Shown here piece after piece: positions 33,839-42,414 of a DNA stretch of 64,000 bases. The stretch is taken from assembly GCA_900314995.1 (NCBI GenBank), contig OMXK01000034.1, positions 381 through 64,380 of the forward strand, written 5' to 3'. Positions within the stretch are counted from its first letter, which is position 1. Every line of letters begins with the position of its first letter. Under the pieces are notes generated by a model. That model was not told where the DNA came from. It searched no databases and worked only from the letters and a program-made list of their open reading frames with translations. This DNA comes from an uncultured Prevotella sp. (GTDB lineage Bacteria; Bacteroidota; Bacteroidia; Bacteroidales; Bacteroidaceae). A program made the position numbers and the translations under genes.

Positions 33839-36800
33839 ATGAAAAAAAGACTAACGATGTTTTTAGCCGCGCTCTTCCTTTGCATGGGGACAGCGATGGC
33901 TCAAACCAAAGTTTCTGGTACAGTATTCTCCCAGGAAGACGGTCAGCCGATCATCGGCGCCGCCGTCAAGGTGGATGGTACGAGTACCGGTATGTTGACT
34001 GACGTAAATGGTCGCTTCTCGCTGACTTTGCCCGCAGGCAAGAACACGATTACGGTTTCTTACCTTGGCTATGAGTCTAAGACCGTGCAGGCCAAGAACG
34101 GTATGCGTGTGTTCCTGAAGAGCGACGCTACGGCCCTCGACGAGGTGGTTGTGACCGCCATGGGTATCAAACGCTCTGCAAAGGCACTGGGTTATTCGGC
34201 TACAGCCGTTGACGGCGACGAGATTGCTGCAGCACGTACTGCAGACGTGATGTCGAGCCTCCAGGGTAAGGTGGCTGGTGTGCAGATTACCTCTGCTGCT
34301 GGCGACCCGGGTTCGTCTAATTCGGTTATCATCCGTGGTATCAGTTCATTGGGTGGAGCCAACCAGCCCCTTTACGTCATCGACGGAGTGCCTATGAACA
34401 ACTCTGCTGTATTCAGTAACGACGGTCTGAACAGCGGTTACGACTTCGGTAACGGTGCCAACGCCGTGAACCCGGACGACGTGGAGAACATGACCATCCT
34501 GAAAGGTGCAGCCGCTACCGCCCTTTATGGTAGCCGTGCCGCCAACGGTGTGATCCTGATCACGACCAAGAGCGGTAAGAAGCAGACGAAAGGATTCGGT
34601 ATCGAGTATAACGGTGGTCTGCAGTGGGAGCAGGTGATGCGTCTGCCGCAGATGCAGAACGACTTCGGTATGGGTTGGAACGGTGACAAGACTGACGACG
34701 AGAACGGTTCTTGGGGTCCCCGCTTCGATGGCTCTACCTTGAAGTATGGTACTGTATACAATAACTCTCAGCAGATCAAGTCTTATCTGCCGATTAAGAA
34801 CAACATGAAGGACTTCTTCGACACTGGCTTCCGCTATTCGAACAGTGTGTCGTTCAATGGCGCTACCGAAAAGAGCGACTACTTCGTATCGTTCTCGCAA
34901 CTGAAGGATGATGGTATCATTCCGACGAATGCCGACAGTTACAGGAAGTACACCTTCTCTGCCCGTGGTTCTCATAAGATCAACAACTTGACATTCAGTT
35001 CTTCTGTGAACTACGCTTATCAGAAGAACAACTTCGTCCAGACTGGTCAGGGCTTTGAGAACATGTACAATGCCATCATGCAGACTCCGCGTGATATCGC
35101 AATCGCAGAATTGAAAGACCTGGAAAATCCTTTCAATACGCCAGGTTACTACTATACACCGTATAGCGTGATGAACCCGTACTACATTCTCAACAATCAC
35201 CTGAATGAGAACGAGAGCGAGCGCTTCTATGGTAAGTTCCAGGTGGACTACGACTTCCTGAAGTGGTTTAAGTTGTCTTACCGTCTCGGCTTCGATACCT
35301 CTACTGCCCATCACCACATGGGTGTGCCCAACTATTCTGTATTGTTCCCTGATACTCCTAACTGGGATTCAGAACTGAGCAGCCAGACTGGTAGCACTTC
35401 AAGACGTACGACCCGTCGTCGTGAGATCAACCACGACATCATGCTGACATTCGACAAGGCTTTCAATGACTTCAATGTCAATGCTGTTGCTGGTTTCAAC
35501 GGTAATGAGCGCAGACTCTCCTATCTGGATTCTAAAGTAACGAACCTGACGGTTCCTACCTACTTCAATGTCTCGAACTCTGCCGAGATTCCTACAACTA
35601 AGGAATATCAGTGGAAACGTCGTTACTATGGTATCTATGCTCAGGCTGAAGTTGCCTACAAGAGCATGCTTTACCTGACCTTGACAGGACGTAACGACTG
35701 GTCGTCCACACTGCCAAAGGAGAATCGTTCATTCTTCTATCCTGGCGTAACGCTCAGTTATATCTTCTCTGAGATGCTGAAGGAGAAGACACCTTGGCTC
35801 TCATTCGGTAAACTCCGCTTTGCCTGGGGTAAGACTGGTAACGATGCTGATGTCTATATGACTGACCCCTATTATACACAGGGTAACTTCAACTCATCAG
35901 GTTGGGCCGACAGTAAGTTCCCGTTTGCAAAGACTGGTACTAACGCATACACCGTAGGTAATGTGCTTGGTAGTATGGACCTCAGCCCTGAGATGACGAC
36001 TGAGACTGAAATCGGTATCCAGTTGGCATTCCTGCAGAACCGCATCTCTATCGATGCTACCTATTATAACCGTAATTCAGACAAACAGATCACTCAGTTG
36101 AGCACCGATGCCGCTTCTGGCTATACAGCCCAGAACGTGAACCTCGGTAAGATCCGCAACCGTGGTGTTGAGTTGCTCGTCACCGTAGTGCCCGTCCGCA
36201 CGAAGGACTTCGAGTGGAGCCTGACTTGGAACTACACCAAGAACAACAACAAGGTGATGAAATTGCCTGAGGAGATGAACGGCCGTGCCTCTATCTATGG
36301 CTTCAGCGGCGGTACAGGTCTCTACGCCATCGAGGGTGAGGAGATGGGTGTCTTCGAAGCCTACGTGGCCAAGACCAACGATGCCGGCCAGATCATCGTT
36401 GACAAGAACGGTCTGCCTCAGAACACCGACGAGATGGTCAAGATCGGTACCATCAACTACGACTACATGATGGGTATCGGCAACTCTCTGAGATATAAGG
36501 ACTTCTCGCTGTCATTCGACTTCGATATCCGTCAGGGTGGTCTGATGTTCTCTCGTACACATGATGTCACTTACTTCACGGGTAATGCTATGCAGACAGC
36601 CTACAACGACCGTAACCCGTTCGTTGTGCCCAACTCTGTCATCGACAATGGCGACGGTACTTACTCTGAGAACAACATCCCCCTCTATGGCACGACTCTC
36701 TACAACTACTGGGACAACGGTGCCCTGGCTATGGGATCTGGTTCTCTGATCAGCAAGTCATACGTCAAACTGCGTCAGGTTGTGTTCGGATGGAACGTTC

Positions 36801-37006
36801 CCGCCAAGTGGCTGGCTAAGACTCCGTTGACTGGCGTGCGTCTCTCTGTATTCGGAAACAACCTGCTGATGTGGACTCCGGCAAGCAATACGTTCATCGA
36901 TCCTGAGGGTTCTTCATTCGGTAATGACCTTGAAGGTAGTTTCGGTGAGTACAGTTCGAACCCGAGTTCTCGTAAGTTTGGTTTCAACGTCAACGTTAAA
37001 TTCTAA
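33839..37006 (+). CDS. SusC/RagA family TonB-dependent outer-membrane protein
   Basis: 1055 residues. Signal peptide to AQ (residue 22). A carboxypeptidase-regulatory-like domain (about 24-100, VSGTVFSQEDGQPIIGAAVKV) precedes the SusC-type DEVVVTAMGIKRSAKALGYS motif. The plug domain (about 115-240, with PLYVIDGVPM and LKGAAATALYGSRAANGVI) leads into the beta barrel ending in aromatic FNVNVKF. It imports ligands energised by TonB-ExbBD and forms a lidded pair with the SusD protein encoded 18 bp downstream. The gene order suggests peptide rather than glycan import, but substrate is not readable from sequence. Confidence 0.95.
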   Translation: MKKRLTMFLAALFLCMGTAMAQTKVSGTVFSQEDGQPIIGAAVKVDGTSTGMLTDVNGRFSLTLPAGKNTITVSYLGYESKTVQAKNGMRVFLKSDATALDEVVVTAMGIKRSAKALGYSATAVDGDEIAAARTADVMSSLQGKVAGVQITSAAGDPGSSNSVIIRGISSLGGANQPLYVIDGVPMNNSAVFSNDGLNSGYDFGNGANAVNPDDVENMTILKGAAATALYGSRAANGVILITTKSGKKQTKGFGIEYNGGLQWEQVMRLPQMQNDFGMGWNGDKTDDENGSWGPRFDGSTLKYGTVYNNSQQIKSYLPIKNNMKDFFDTGFRYSNSVSFNGATEKSDYFVSFSQLKDDGIIPTNADSYRKYTFSARGSHKINNLTFSSSVNYAYQKNNFVQTGQGFENMYNAIMQTPRDIAIAELKDLENPFNTPGYYYTPYSVMNPYYILNNHLNENESERFYGKFQVDYDFLKWFKLSYRLGFDTSTAHHHMGVPNYSVLFPDTPNWDSELSSQTGSTSRRTTRRREINHDIMLTFDKAFNDFNVNAVAGFNGNERRLSYLDSKVTNLTVPTYFNVSNSAEIPTTKEYQWKRRYYGIYAQAEVAYKSMLYLTLTGRNDWSSTLPKENRSFFYPGVTLSYIFSEMLKEKTPWLSFGKLRFAWGKTGNDADVYMTDPYYTQGNFNSSGWADSKFPFAKTGTNAYTVGNVLGSMDLSPEMTTETEIGIQLAFLQNRISIDATYYNRNSDKQITQLSTDAASGYTAQNVNLGKIRNRGVELLVTVVPVRTKDFEWSLTWNYTKNNNKVMKLPEEMNGRASIYGFSGGTGLYAIEGEEMGVFEAYVAKTNDAGQIIVDKNGLPQNTDEMVKIGTINYDYMMGIGNSLRYKDFSLSFDFDIRQGGLMFSRTHDVTYFTGNAMQTAYNDRNPFVVPNSVIDNGDGTYSENNIPLYGTTLYNYWDNGALAMGSGSLISKSYVKLRQVVFGWNVPAKWLAKTPLTGVRLSVFGNNLLMWTPASNTFIDPEGSSFGNDLEGSFGEYSSNPSSRKFGFNVNVKF

Positions 37007-37024
37007 AAGAAAGGAAACAACAGT

Positions 37025-38497
37025 ATGAAAAAGATAAATATTTTAGCCGCTGCGGGATTGATGTTGCTGTCCAGTTGTGATCTGGACATCAATCAGGACC
37101 CGAACTATCCTTCTGGCAGCGAGATTACTCCGGAACTCCAGTTCCCGTCAGTCATCAGCGCCATCGCTGACGCTTCTGGTGACATGATGTTCAACTATGC
37201 TGGTTTCTTTGCCCAGTATTTTGACCAGATGCCTGAGGCTAACCAGTATAATGACATTGCAGAACTGAACATTGACGAGTCGAAAGACCTGTTCAACCGC
37301 TGCTATCGTAACCTCTATGCCGGTGCTTTGATGGATATCGAGGAAATCAAGGCCAAGACCACGAACACTTCCAACCTCTTTGCATGCCAGGTCATGCGTA
37401 CACAGGCCTTCCAACTGCTGGTCGATAATACCAGTGAGACTCCTTATACAGAGGCTCTGAAGGCTGCCAGCAATTCATCACCTTCGTATGATGACGGTAA
37501 GACGGTCTACGAGGGCGTCCTGGCCGAACTTGATGCTGCTGAGGCTGCTCTCACAGGAGAAGCCATGAGCATGACGGATCCCCTGCTTAACAAGAACCTT
37601 GCACAGTGGAAAGGCTATGCCAACGCTCTGCGTCTGCGTATGTACTTCCGCCTGTATGATGGCGGATATAGCGAGTACGCTTCAAAGATTACCGCTCTTG
37701 TTTCTGCTGGTGAATTCTTTGAGGGGGATGTGAAGTGGGATGTGTTCTCTGATCTCGAGGGTCAGTACAATCCTTGGTACCAGTCTGTCTTCCGTCTGAC
37801 TCAGAACCATTGCGCTGCTTATCCTATCGTCAGTTACATGCAGTCCATGGACGATCCGCGTCTCTCGTACATTATCCTTCCTCGTACTAGTGACAATACC
37901 TACGTTGGTCAGTTCCCTGGCTCGAAGCAGAATCCTGACATTGTTGGTACTTCTTACAAGAACCAGGATGTAAGCAACATCGACTACAGCATCACCCACG
38001 ATATGCCAATCTACCTGTTCACACAGAGTGAGTTGCAGTTCTTGCTTGCTGAGGCTCAGTTGCGCTTCAACAACGACGATACTGCTGCTAAGGCTGCTTA
38101 CGAGGCTGGTGTAACCAAAGACTTCGCTCTTCGCGGCATTGATGGTGCCGATGAATTCCTGGCTGCCTCTGGCGCCTGGACGGGTTCTACGGAAGAGAAA
38201 CTGCACCTTATCTACATGCAGAAGTGGACAGCCCTGTTCATGCATGACCACATGGAGGCTTGGTCAGAGATTCGCCGTACTGACGTGCCTGCCCTCTCCG
38301 ATGCCACTGCTGCTCAGATCAAGGGCGACATCTCTGTCTACACTCCTGGCGACCTGATCCGTCCTGCTGTGAACAAGAAGGGTGATGATAATATCGCCAT
38401 GAGTATTCCTTACTCAAGCGACTCTCGTAAGTACAATGTGAATACTCCTACGCCGGCCCGTCAGATTACTGACAAGGTGTTCTGGGATGTGAAATAA
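37025..38497 (+). CDS. SusD/RagB family nutrient-binding outer-membrane lipoprotein
   Basis: 490 residues. Lipobox LLSSC (Cys 18). The helical, TPR-like SusD fold is evident: DPNYPSGSEI, VMRTQAFQLLVDNTSETPYTEAL, YDDGKTVYEGVLAELDAAEAAL, LRMYFRLYD, FLLAEAQLRF and LIYMQKWTALFMHDHMEAWSEIRRTD. It most resembles the SusD-like_2 subgroup. It forms the surface lid over the SusC barrel and binds substrate. Second gene of the four-gene operon. Confidence 0.93.
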   Translation: MKKINILAAAGLMLLSSCDLDINQDPNYPSGSEITPELQFPSVISAIADASGDMMFNYAGFFAQYFDQMPEANQYNDIAELNIDESKDLFNRCYRNLYAGALMDIEEIKAKTTNTSNLFACQVMRTQAFQLLVDNTSETPYTEALKAASNSSPSYDDGKTVYEGVLAELDAAEAALTGEAMSMTDPLLNKNLAQWKGYANALRLRMYFRLYDGGYSEYASKITALVSAGEFFEGDVKWDVFSDLEGQYNPWYQSVFRLTQNHCAAYPIVSYMQSMDDPRLSYIILPRTSDNTYVGQFPGSKQNPDIVGTSYKNQDVSNIDYSITHDMPIYLFTQSELQFLLAEAQLRFNNDDTAAKAAYEAGVTKDFALRGIDGADEFLAASGAWTGSTEEKLHLIYMQKWTALFMHDHMEAWSEIRRTDVPALSDATAAQIKGDISVYTPGDLIRPAVNKKGDDNIAMSIPYSSDSRKYNVNTPTPARQITDKVFWDVK

Positions 38498-38522
38498 CAA
38501 CATTTAATCAGGAAAGAAATAT

Positions 38523-39215
38523 ATGAAAAAGGTATTATTATATGGACTGATGTCTTGCGCGACAGTCTTTGGCTTTACCTCGTGCAATGACAGCAACGAT
38601 CAACTCACCGATACAAGGGTGACCCATTTCGCAACCATTGAACTGGAAGGTGAAGAACTTATGGTGTTGAATGTGGGCGAGTCTTATACGGAGCCGGGCT
38701 ATACAGCAATGGAAGGTACTGAGGACATCACCTCTAAGGTCGTTGTTTCCGGTGCAGTTGACAGCAACAAAGCCGGTTTCTATACCCTGACATATACGGC
38801 CGTCAATAAGGATAATTTCTCTGCTTCTGCCAAGCGTACAGTCATGGTGAAGGATTCTCAGAATCTGGCAAGTGCTTACTTCGGTGAGAGCCAATATGGT
38901 TCACGTCACTATTTCGATGCCCCCATCGTTATTTCAGACAATGGTGATGGCACATATACCATTGATGACATTGCTGGCGGCTTCTATTGCTACGGACGCT
39001 ATCCTGGCTATGAGCCAGCCTACGACTTCCATCTGGAGGCTGTTATTAAACTGAATGCAGACAACAGCATTGAATTGGTATCATGTGACGGCTCTAATTG
39101 GTATTGGGGTGATCCTATCGCTATCACATCTGGCTCATATGATCCGGAAACAGGTACAGTGACCCTCACAAACGACTTTGGCGGTACTCCGCTGTATGTT
39201 ACATTAACGAAATAA
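38523..39215 (+). CDS. Surface lipoprotein with Ig-like (DUF5011-type) domain
   Basis: 230 residues. Lipoprotein signal (GFTSC). Residues about 40-110 form an immunoglobulin-like domain: VGESYTEPGYTAMEGTEDIT, then KAGFYTLTYTAVN, matching the DUF5011/Cry22-type Ig fold. The C-terminal half (about 115-230) is beta-rich and resembles the DUF5012 family found in the same operon position in Bacteroides. It is a probable accessory of the SusCD pair on the cell surface; ligand unknown. Confidence 0.78.
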   Translation: MKKVLLYGLMSCATVFGFTSCNDSNDQLTDTRVTHFATIELEGEELMVLNVGESYTEPGYTAMEGTEDITSKVVVSGAVDSNKAGFYTLTYTAVNKDNFSASAKRTVMVKDSQNLASAYFGESQYGSRHYFDAPIVISDNGDGTYTIDDIAGGFYCYGRYPGYEPAYDFHLEAVIKLNADNSIELVSCDGSNWYWGDPIAITSGSYDPETGTVTLTNDFGGTPLYVTLTK

Positions 39216-39233
39216 TAAAAGTAAGCAAGAATT

Positions 39234-39743
39234 ATGAAAAAATATATTTCATTCGCATTTATGGCCATCGCCCTTTCGTTCGGCTTTGTCAGTTGTGACA
39301 CGGAGACGAACGAGGAGCCGGGTGGTACCAATGTCCAGAAGATGGCTGGTCGTTGGGATGTACAGGTCGATATCGTTGATGAGAGTGGAAACCTTATCAT
39401 GGCGGATCCCTATAAGATGGGTACGATTACGATTATGACCTACAACACTGCCGACAACAGCATGAACCAGATGTGGCTGGATGATAATGGTGAATTCTGG
39501 GCTTTCAAGATGAAGGTCGATGTTGACTATCAGGCTCGTACTTTCTCCTGCCCTGAGAAGGACTACGATGCTGATGGCACAGGTACGGCTGTTGTCACTG
39601 GCGGTAAGATCCTGGAGGGAGCAGCCAAGAATCTTCATGGTATGCCCAACGACAGTATCGTATTCAACATCAAGTTCAGCGATGATGATGATAATAACAC
39701 ATTCCGTCTGTCTGGTCAGCGCTATACTGGTTTCTACGAGTAA
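39234..39743 (+). CDS. Lipocalin-like lipoprotein of the SusCD operon
   Basis: 169 residues. Lipobox GFVSC (Cys about 21). The rest (MAGRWDVQVDIVDESGN, QMWLDDNGEFWAFKMKVDVDY, FRLSGQRYTGFYE) is a beta-barrel, calycin-like sequence matching the lipid-binding PF12888-type proteins. Last gene of the operon, before a terminator. In B. thetaiotaomicron a SusC-SusD-DUF5012-lipid-binding set of this order (BT2264-2261, from memory) was crystallised with peptides. Confidence 0.72.
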   Translation: MKKYISFAFMAIALSFGFVSCDTETNEEPGGTNVQKMAGRWDVQVDIVDESGNLIMADPYKMGTITIMTYNTADNSMNQMWLDDNGEFWAFKMKVDVDYQARTFSCPEKDYDADGTGTAVVTGGKILEGAAKNLHGMPNDSIVFNIKFSDDDDNNTFRLSGQRYTGFYE

Positions 39744-39768
39744 ATCGCAACTCACTTCTTAATATGAA

Positions 39769-39803
39769 TCCCCTGTCGCATCTGCGGCGGGGGATTTTTA
39801 TTT
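39769..39803 (+). terminator. Terminator of the SusCD operon
   Basis: CCCCTGTCGC pairs with GCGGCGGGGG, followed by ATTTTTATTTT. Confidence 0.8.
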
Positions 39804-39879
39804 TGTGGCTGGCGTCGCTTAGTCACCATCTCCCCGAATTGCTATCCAGACATGGCAAAATAGGGGGTGCGTTGATAGG

Positions 39880-40003
39880 GATGCCCTCCAAGGGTCGTTC
39901 TGATGCCTTGCATGAGTGATGCAGATGCCTTGTACGACAGTAAGGGATGCCTTCTATGGGGGGATAGAAAGCATCTCTTACGCTGTTGGAAGGCATTGGT
40001 ATA
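39880..40003. repeat. 22-bp phased GATGCCTT repeats with large hairpin
   Basis: GATGCC starts at 39880, 39902, 39924 and 39946, exactly 22 bp apart. The inverse forms AAAGCATC and AAGGCATT start at 39968 and 39990, keeping the 22-bp phase. As a result 39940-39957 pairs with 39964-39981 (17 of 18 positions) around six G, and 39924-39931 pairs with 39990-39997 outside it. No gene; function unknown. Confidence 0.8.
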
Positions 40004-40038
40004 AACGGTCACGGTCACAGCTGTGACCATGTGACCGC
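40004..40038 (+). repeat. 35-bp inverted repeat, left arm
   Basis: AACGGTCACGGTCACAG... is the exact reverse complement of 40192-40226 over 35 bp. The arm itself contains GGTCAC twice and GTGACC twice around AGCT. Confidence 0.93.
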
Positions 40039-40169
40039 GCAAGAAAGCAGTTTGTTGAAAATACTTTATATAACAAATAGTTGAAATTTTAGTAATGAAT
40101 CCAATAATCTGTATATAAGCGTGTTGTGAAATATTCAGTGGTTTATGTATGGGGTAAAATTATTTAATT

Positions 40170-40177
40170 TTATTTTG
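40170..40177 (+). promoter_or_regulatory. Possible -7 box inside the inverted-repeat pair
   Basis: TTATTTTG followed by CAC, pointing right. It is the same variant box as in palindromic promoter copy B. The 153-bp segment between the arms (40039-40191) has no gene. Confidence 0.35.
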
Positions 40178-40191
40178 CACTGTTCGGTTCT

Positions 40192-40226
40192 GCGGTCACA
40201 TGGTCACAGCTGTGACCGTGACCGTT
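40192..40226 (-). repeat. 35-bp inverted repeat, right arm
   Basis: Perfect inverse of 40004-40038. The pair encloses 153 bp of AT-rich DNA, very like the 149 bp enclosed by the unrelated 28-bp pair at 8-212. Confidence 0.93.
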
Positions 40227-40274
40227 TTCAGGAAATAGTTGGTGGCCTGGCTTGGTGGTCTGCGTGAAAAATAG

Positions 40275-40282
40275 TACCTTTG
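40275..40282 (+). promoter_or_regulatory. -7 box of the BACON lipoprotein gene
   Basis: TACCTTTG, 17 bp before ATG 40300; excludes an in-frame start at 40252. Confidence 0.7.
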
Positions 40283-40299
40283 CAGGCAGAATCGACGGA

Positions 40300-40974
40300 A
40301 TGATGAAGAAAATCGGCTTGTTTATGTCGCTGGGCATCGTGCTTCTGCTCGTGGGCTGTATCGCCGACGAGGTAGGAGGGGTGTATCTGGTGACAGAGCA
40401 GGTGGACGACCTGCCTTCGGCTCAAGGTCATGGCGCGGAGGTGTTCTTCCAGGCCGGCGGCTCGTGGAAGGCTACGTCGTCGGCCTCGTGGCTCGAGGTG
40501 GATCCCAGCGAGGGGCTGGGCGGACGTAACGGCATTACGGTGCATACCGTGGAGTCGAACCATACCCGTGATCGTCGGAAGGCGACGGTGACCATCGAGT
40601 CGGGTGGCAAGCAGCAACAACTGACGGTGTGGCAGCGCAATGAATATGCACTCTTCAATCCGAATGTGTACACCATAGGTGCCGAGGGTGGCGAGGTGGA
40701 GATGGCGTTCTCGTCGAACGTGTCGAAAGACAGCCTGCTGATCTCGTATATCCCTATGGACTGGATTGGCTTTGAGGGTGACAGTTTGCGGACACCGGCT
40801 ACACGGGCTTCTGAGTGGAACGGACGGGTCAGGAAACTGGTCGTACAGCCTAACCTGCAGCCGACAGAACGCTCGGCCTACTTCCTGCTTGTGATGTATG
40901 GTGAACAGCGACGCACACTCTATCAGGTGCTCGACACGGCCTGGGTGTATCAGCAGGCGATGTCGCAGCCATGA
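40300..40974 (+). CDS. BACON-domain lipoprotein
   Basis: 224 residues from ATG 40300 (a second ATG follows directly). Lipobox LLVGC at residue about 19. Residues about 45-115 form a BACON domain: GSWKATSSASWLEVDPSEG, then RRKATVTIESGGKQQQLTVWQR. A second, diverged BACON-like unit follows (IGAEGGEVEMAFSSNVSKDSLL, then WIGF). BACON domains are beta-sandwich modules on Bacteroidetes surface proteins, thought to bind carbohydrate or space other domains. It stands alone beside the repeat composite. No catalytic domain. Confidence 0.8.
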   Translation: MMKKIGLFMSLGIVLLLVGCIADEVGGVYLVTEQVDDLPSAQGHGAEVFFQAGGSWKATSSASWLEVDPSEGLGGRNGITVHTVESNHTRDRRKATVTIESGGKQQQLTVWQRNEYALFNPNVYTIGAEGGEVEMAFSSNVSKDSLLISYIPMDWIGFEGDSLRTPATRASEWNGRVRKLVVQPNLQPTERSAYFLLVMYGEQRRTLYQVLDTAWVYQQAMSQP

Positions 40975-41010
40975 ATGCCTCGGTCGTAGACACAGGCAAT
41001 GCCGTCGCGG

Positions 41011-41457
41011 TCAGCGCTTCGACTGGAAGAACGCCTGCATGAGCTGGCGGCACTCGGCTTCGAGCACACCGCCTACGACCTCGGCCTTCGGATGCATGGC
41101 CTGTGGCGCATAGGTGCGGAATCCCCGCTTGTCGTCGGCCGCACCATAGACAATGCGTGGAATCTGTGCCCAGCCGATGGCGCCGGCACACATCGTGCAG
41201 GGCTCGACGGTGACGTAGAGGGTGCAGTCGGTGAGGTACTTGCCGCCAAGGGCGTTGGCCGCAGCGGTGATGGCCTGCATCTCGGCGTGGGCGGTCACGT
41301 CGCAGAGCGTCTCCGTAAGGTTATGGGCACGGGAGAGAATGCGGTCCTTGCACACGACGATGGCTCCGATGGGAATCTCGCCTGCATCATAGGCTGCCTG
41401 CGCCTCGTCGAGGGCACGCTGCATGTAGAATTCATCTTTCTTCTGTTGATCTTCCAT
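41011..41457 (-). CDS. tadA: tRNA-specific adenosine deaminase
   Basis: 148 residues of the cytidine-deaminase fold. Zinc/catalytic motifs are TAHAEMQAI (His57, Glu59) and PCTMCAGAI (Cys87, Cys90). It converts adenosine 34 to inosine in tRNA-Arg(ACG), needed to read CGN codons. ATG follows the -7 box TACCTTTG by only 4 bp (GCAGCATG), so the mRNA is probably leaderless. Confidence 0.93.
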   Translation of the reverse strand: MEDQQKKDEFYMQRALDEAQAAYDAGEIPIGAIVVCKDRILSRAHNLTETLCDVTAHAEMQAITAAANALGGKYLTDCTLYVTVEPCTMCAGAIGWAQIPRIVYGAADDKRGFRTYAPQAMHPKAEVVGGVLEAECRQLMQAFFQSKR

Positions 41458-41461
41458 GCTG

Positions 41462-41469
41462 CAAAGGTA
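41462..41469 (-). promoter_or_regulatory. -7 box of tadA
   Basis: TACCTTTG on the minus strand, then CAGC and the start codon. Confidence 0.7.
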
Positions 41470-41566
41470 GTGCTTTTTTTAGGCAAAAGAACAAATAAAA
41501 GACATATTAACATACGAACAAATGAAATAAAGGTGTTAAATAGTAAAATATGTCTGAAAATAATTG

Positions 41567-41574
41567 TATCTTTG
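41567..41574 (+). promoter_or_regulatory. -7 box of the biotin ligase gene
   Basis: TATCTTTG, 10 bp before ATG 41585; rules out the in-frame start at 41564. Confidence 0.7.
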
Positions 41575-41584
41575 CGGGCAGATT

Positions 41585-42340
41585 ATGGAATATGAAATCA
41601 TTCATATCGACGAGACAGACTCTACCAACGGCTGGTTGCGGAGAAACCTGGCAACGGGCGGGCACAAGCAGCTTGTTGTGATGGCCGACTTCCAGACGGC
41701 GGGAAAAGGTTGTGGCAGCAATTCGTGGGAAAGCGAAAGGGGGAAAAACCTGACGTTCAGCGTGCTGTTGCATCCGACAGAGATCAAGGCAAGCTGGCAG
41801 TTCCGCATCTCAGAGGCTGTATCAGTGGCGCTCTGTGAGACGCTTGAGCATTACTTCTATCCACCCAGCACGGCCAACAGCTCTCCTCGCATAGGGCAGT
41901 TGTCCATCAAGTGGCCTAACGACATCTATGTGGACGACCGTAAGATTTGCGGCATACTGATAGAGAACCGTCTGCAGGGCAGCACGATTACTGACTGCAT
42001 CGTGGGGATCGGGCTGAATGTGAATCAGACGATGTTCTATAGCGATGCACCCAACCCTGTCTCGATGGCACAGGTCTTGGGGCGCGAGACGGATCGCGAC
42101 GAGTTGCTGAAGGTGTTCTTGAAAGTCTTGCCGGAGGTGCTGAAACGTGAGCCTGAGGTTCTGGTCAGCGACTATCATAGCCGTCTTTACCGTCGGGGAG
42201 GTATGCATCGCTTCTGCGACGATAAAGGAGTGTTCGAGGCGAAGGTGCTGAATGTGCTCGACGATGGTCGGCTGGTGTTGCTCGACGCTGACGGCAGGGC
42301 GAGGATATACGCTTTTAAAGAGGTGGGCTTTTGTCTATAG
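41585..42340 (+). CDS. birA: Biotin--[acetyl-CoA-carboxylase] ligase
   Basis: 251 residues, the short monofunctional type without the DNA-binding domain of E. coli BirA. The catalytic core is visible: DETDSTNGWLRR, then ADFQTAGKGCGSNSWESERGKNLTFSVLL (biotinyl-AMP binding loop), KWPNDIYVDDRKICGILIEN and GIGLNVNQ. It attaches biotin to carboxylase carrier proteins. The last 50 residues form the small SH3-like domain. Very short leader. Confidence 0.92.
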   Translation: MEYEIIHIDETDSTNGWLRRNLATGGHKQLVVMADFQTAGKGCGSNSWESERGKNLTFSVLLHPTEIKASWQFRISEAVSVALCETLEHYFYPPSTANSSPRIGQLSIKWPNDIYVDDRKICGILIENRLQGSTITDCIVGIGLNVNQTMFYSDAPNPVSMAQVLGRETDRDELLKVFLKVLPEVLKREPEVLVSDYHSRLYRRGGMHRFCDDKGVFEAKVLNVLDDGRLVLLDADGRARIYAFKEVGFCL

Positions 42341-42414
42341 TTCATAGTTTAGGGCTTATTGTTTATAGTTTATAGTTTAGGGTTTATAGATGATTACTTT
42401 AAATATTGTAATAT

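Noticed and set aside
34346..35317. 323-codon minus-strand frame inside susC
   Set aside because: Shadow of the SusC coding sequence; no features of its own.
39842..40042. 66-codon minus-strand frame across the 22-bp repeats
   Set aside because: Produced by the repeat array; the 22-bp period is not a multiple of three and no protein pattern repeats.
40252..40299. Upstream start for the BACON lipoprotein
   Set aside because: The region contains the -7 box TACCTTTG, and only the ATG at 40300 gives a normal lipoprotein signal.
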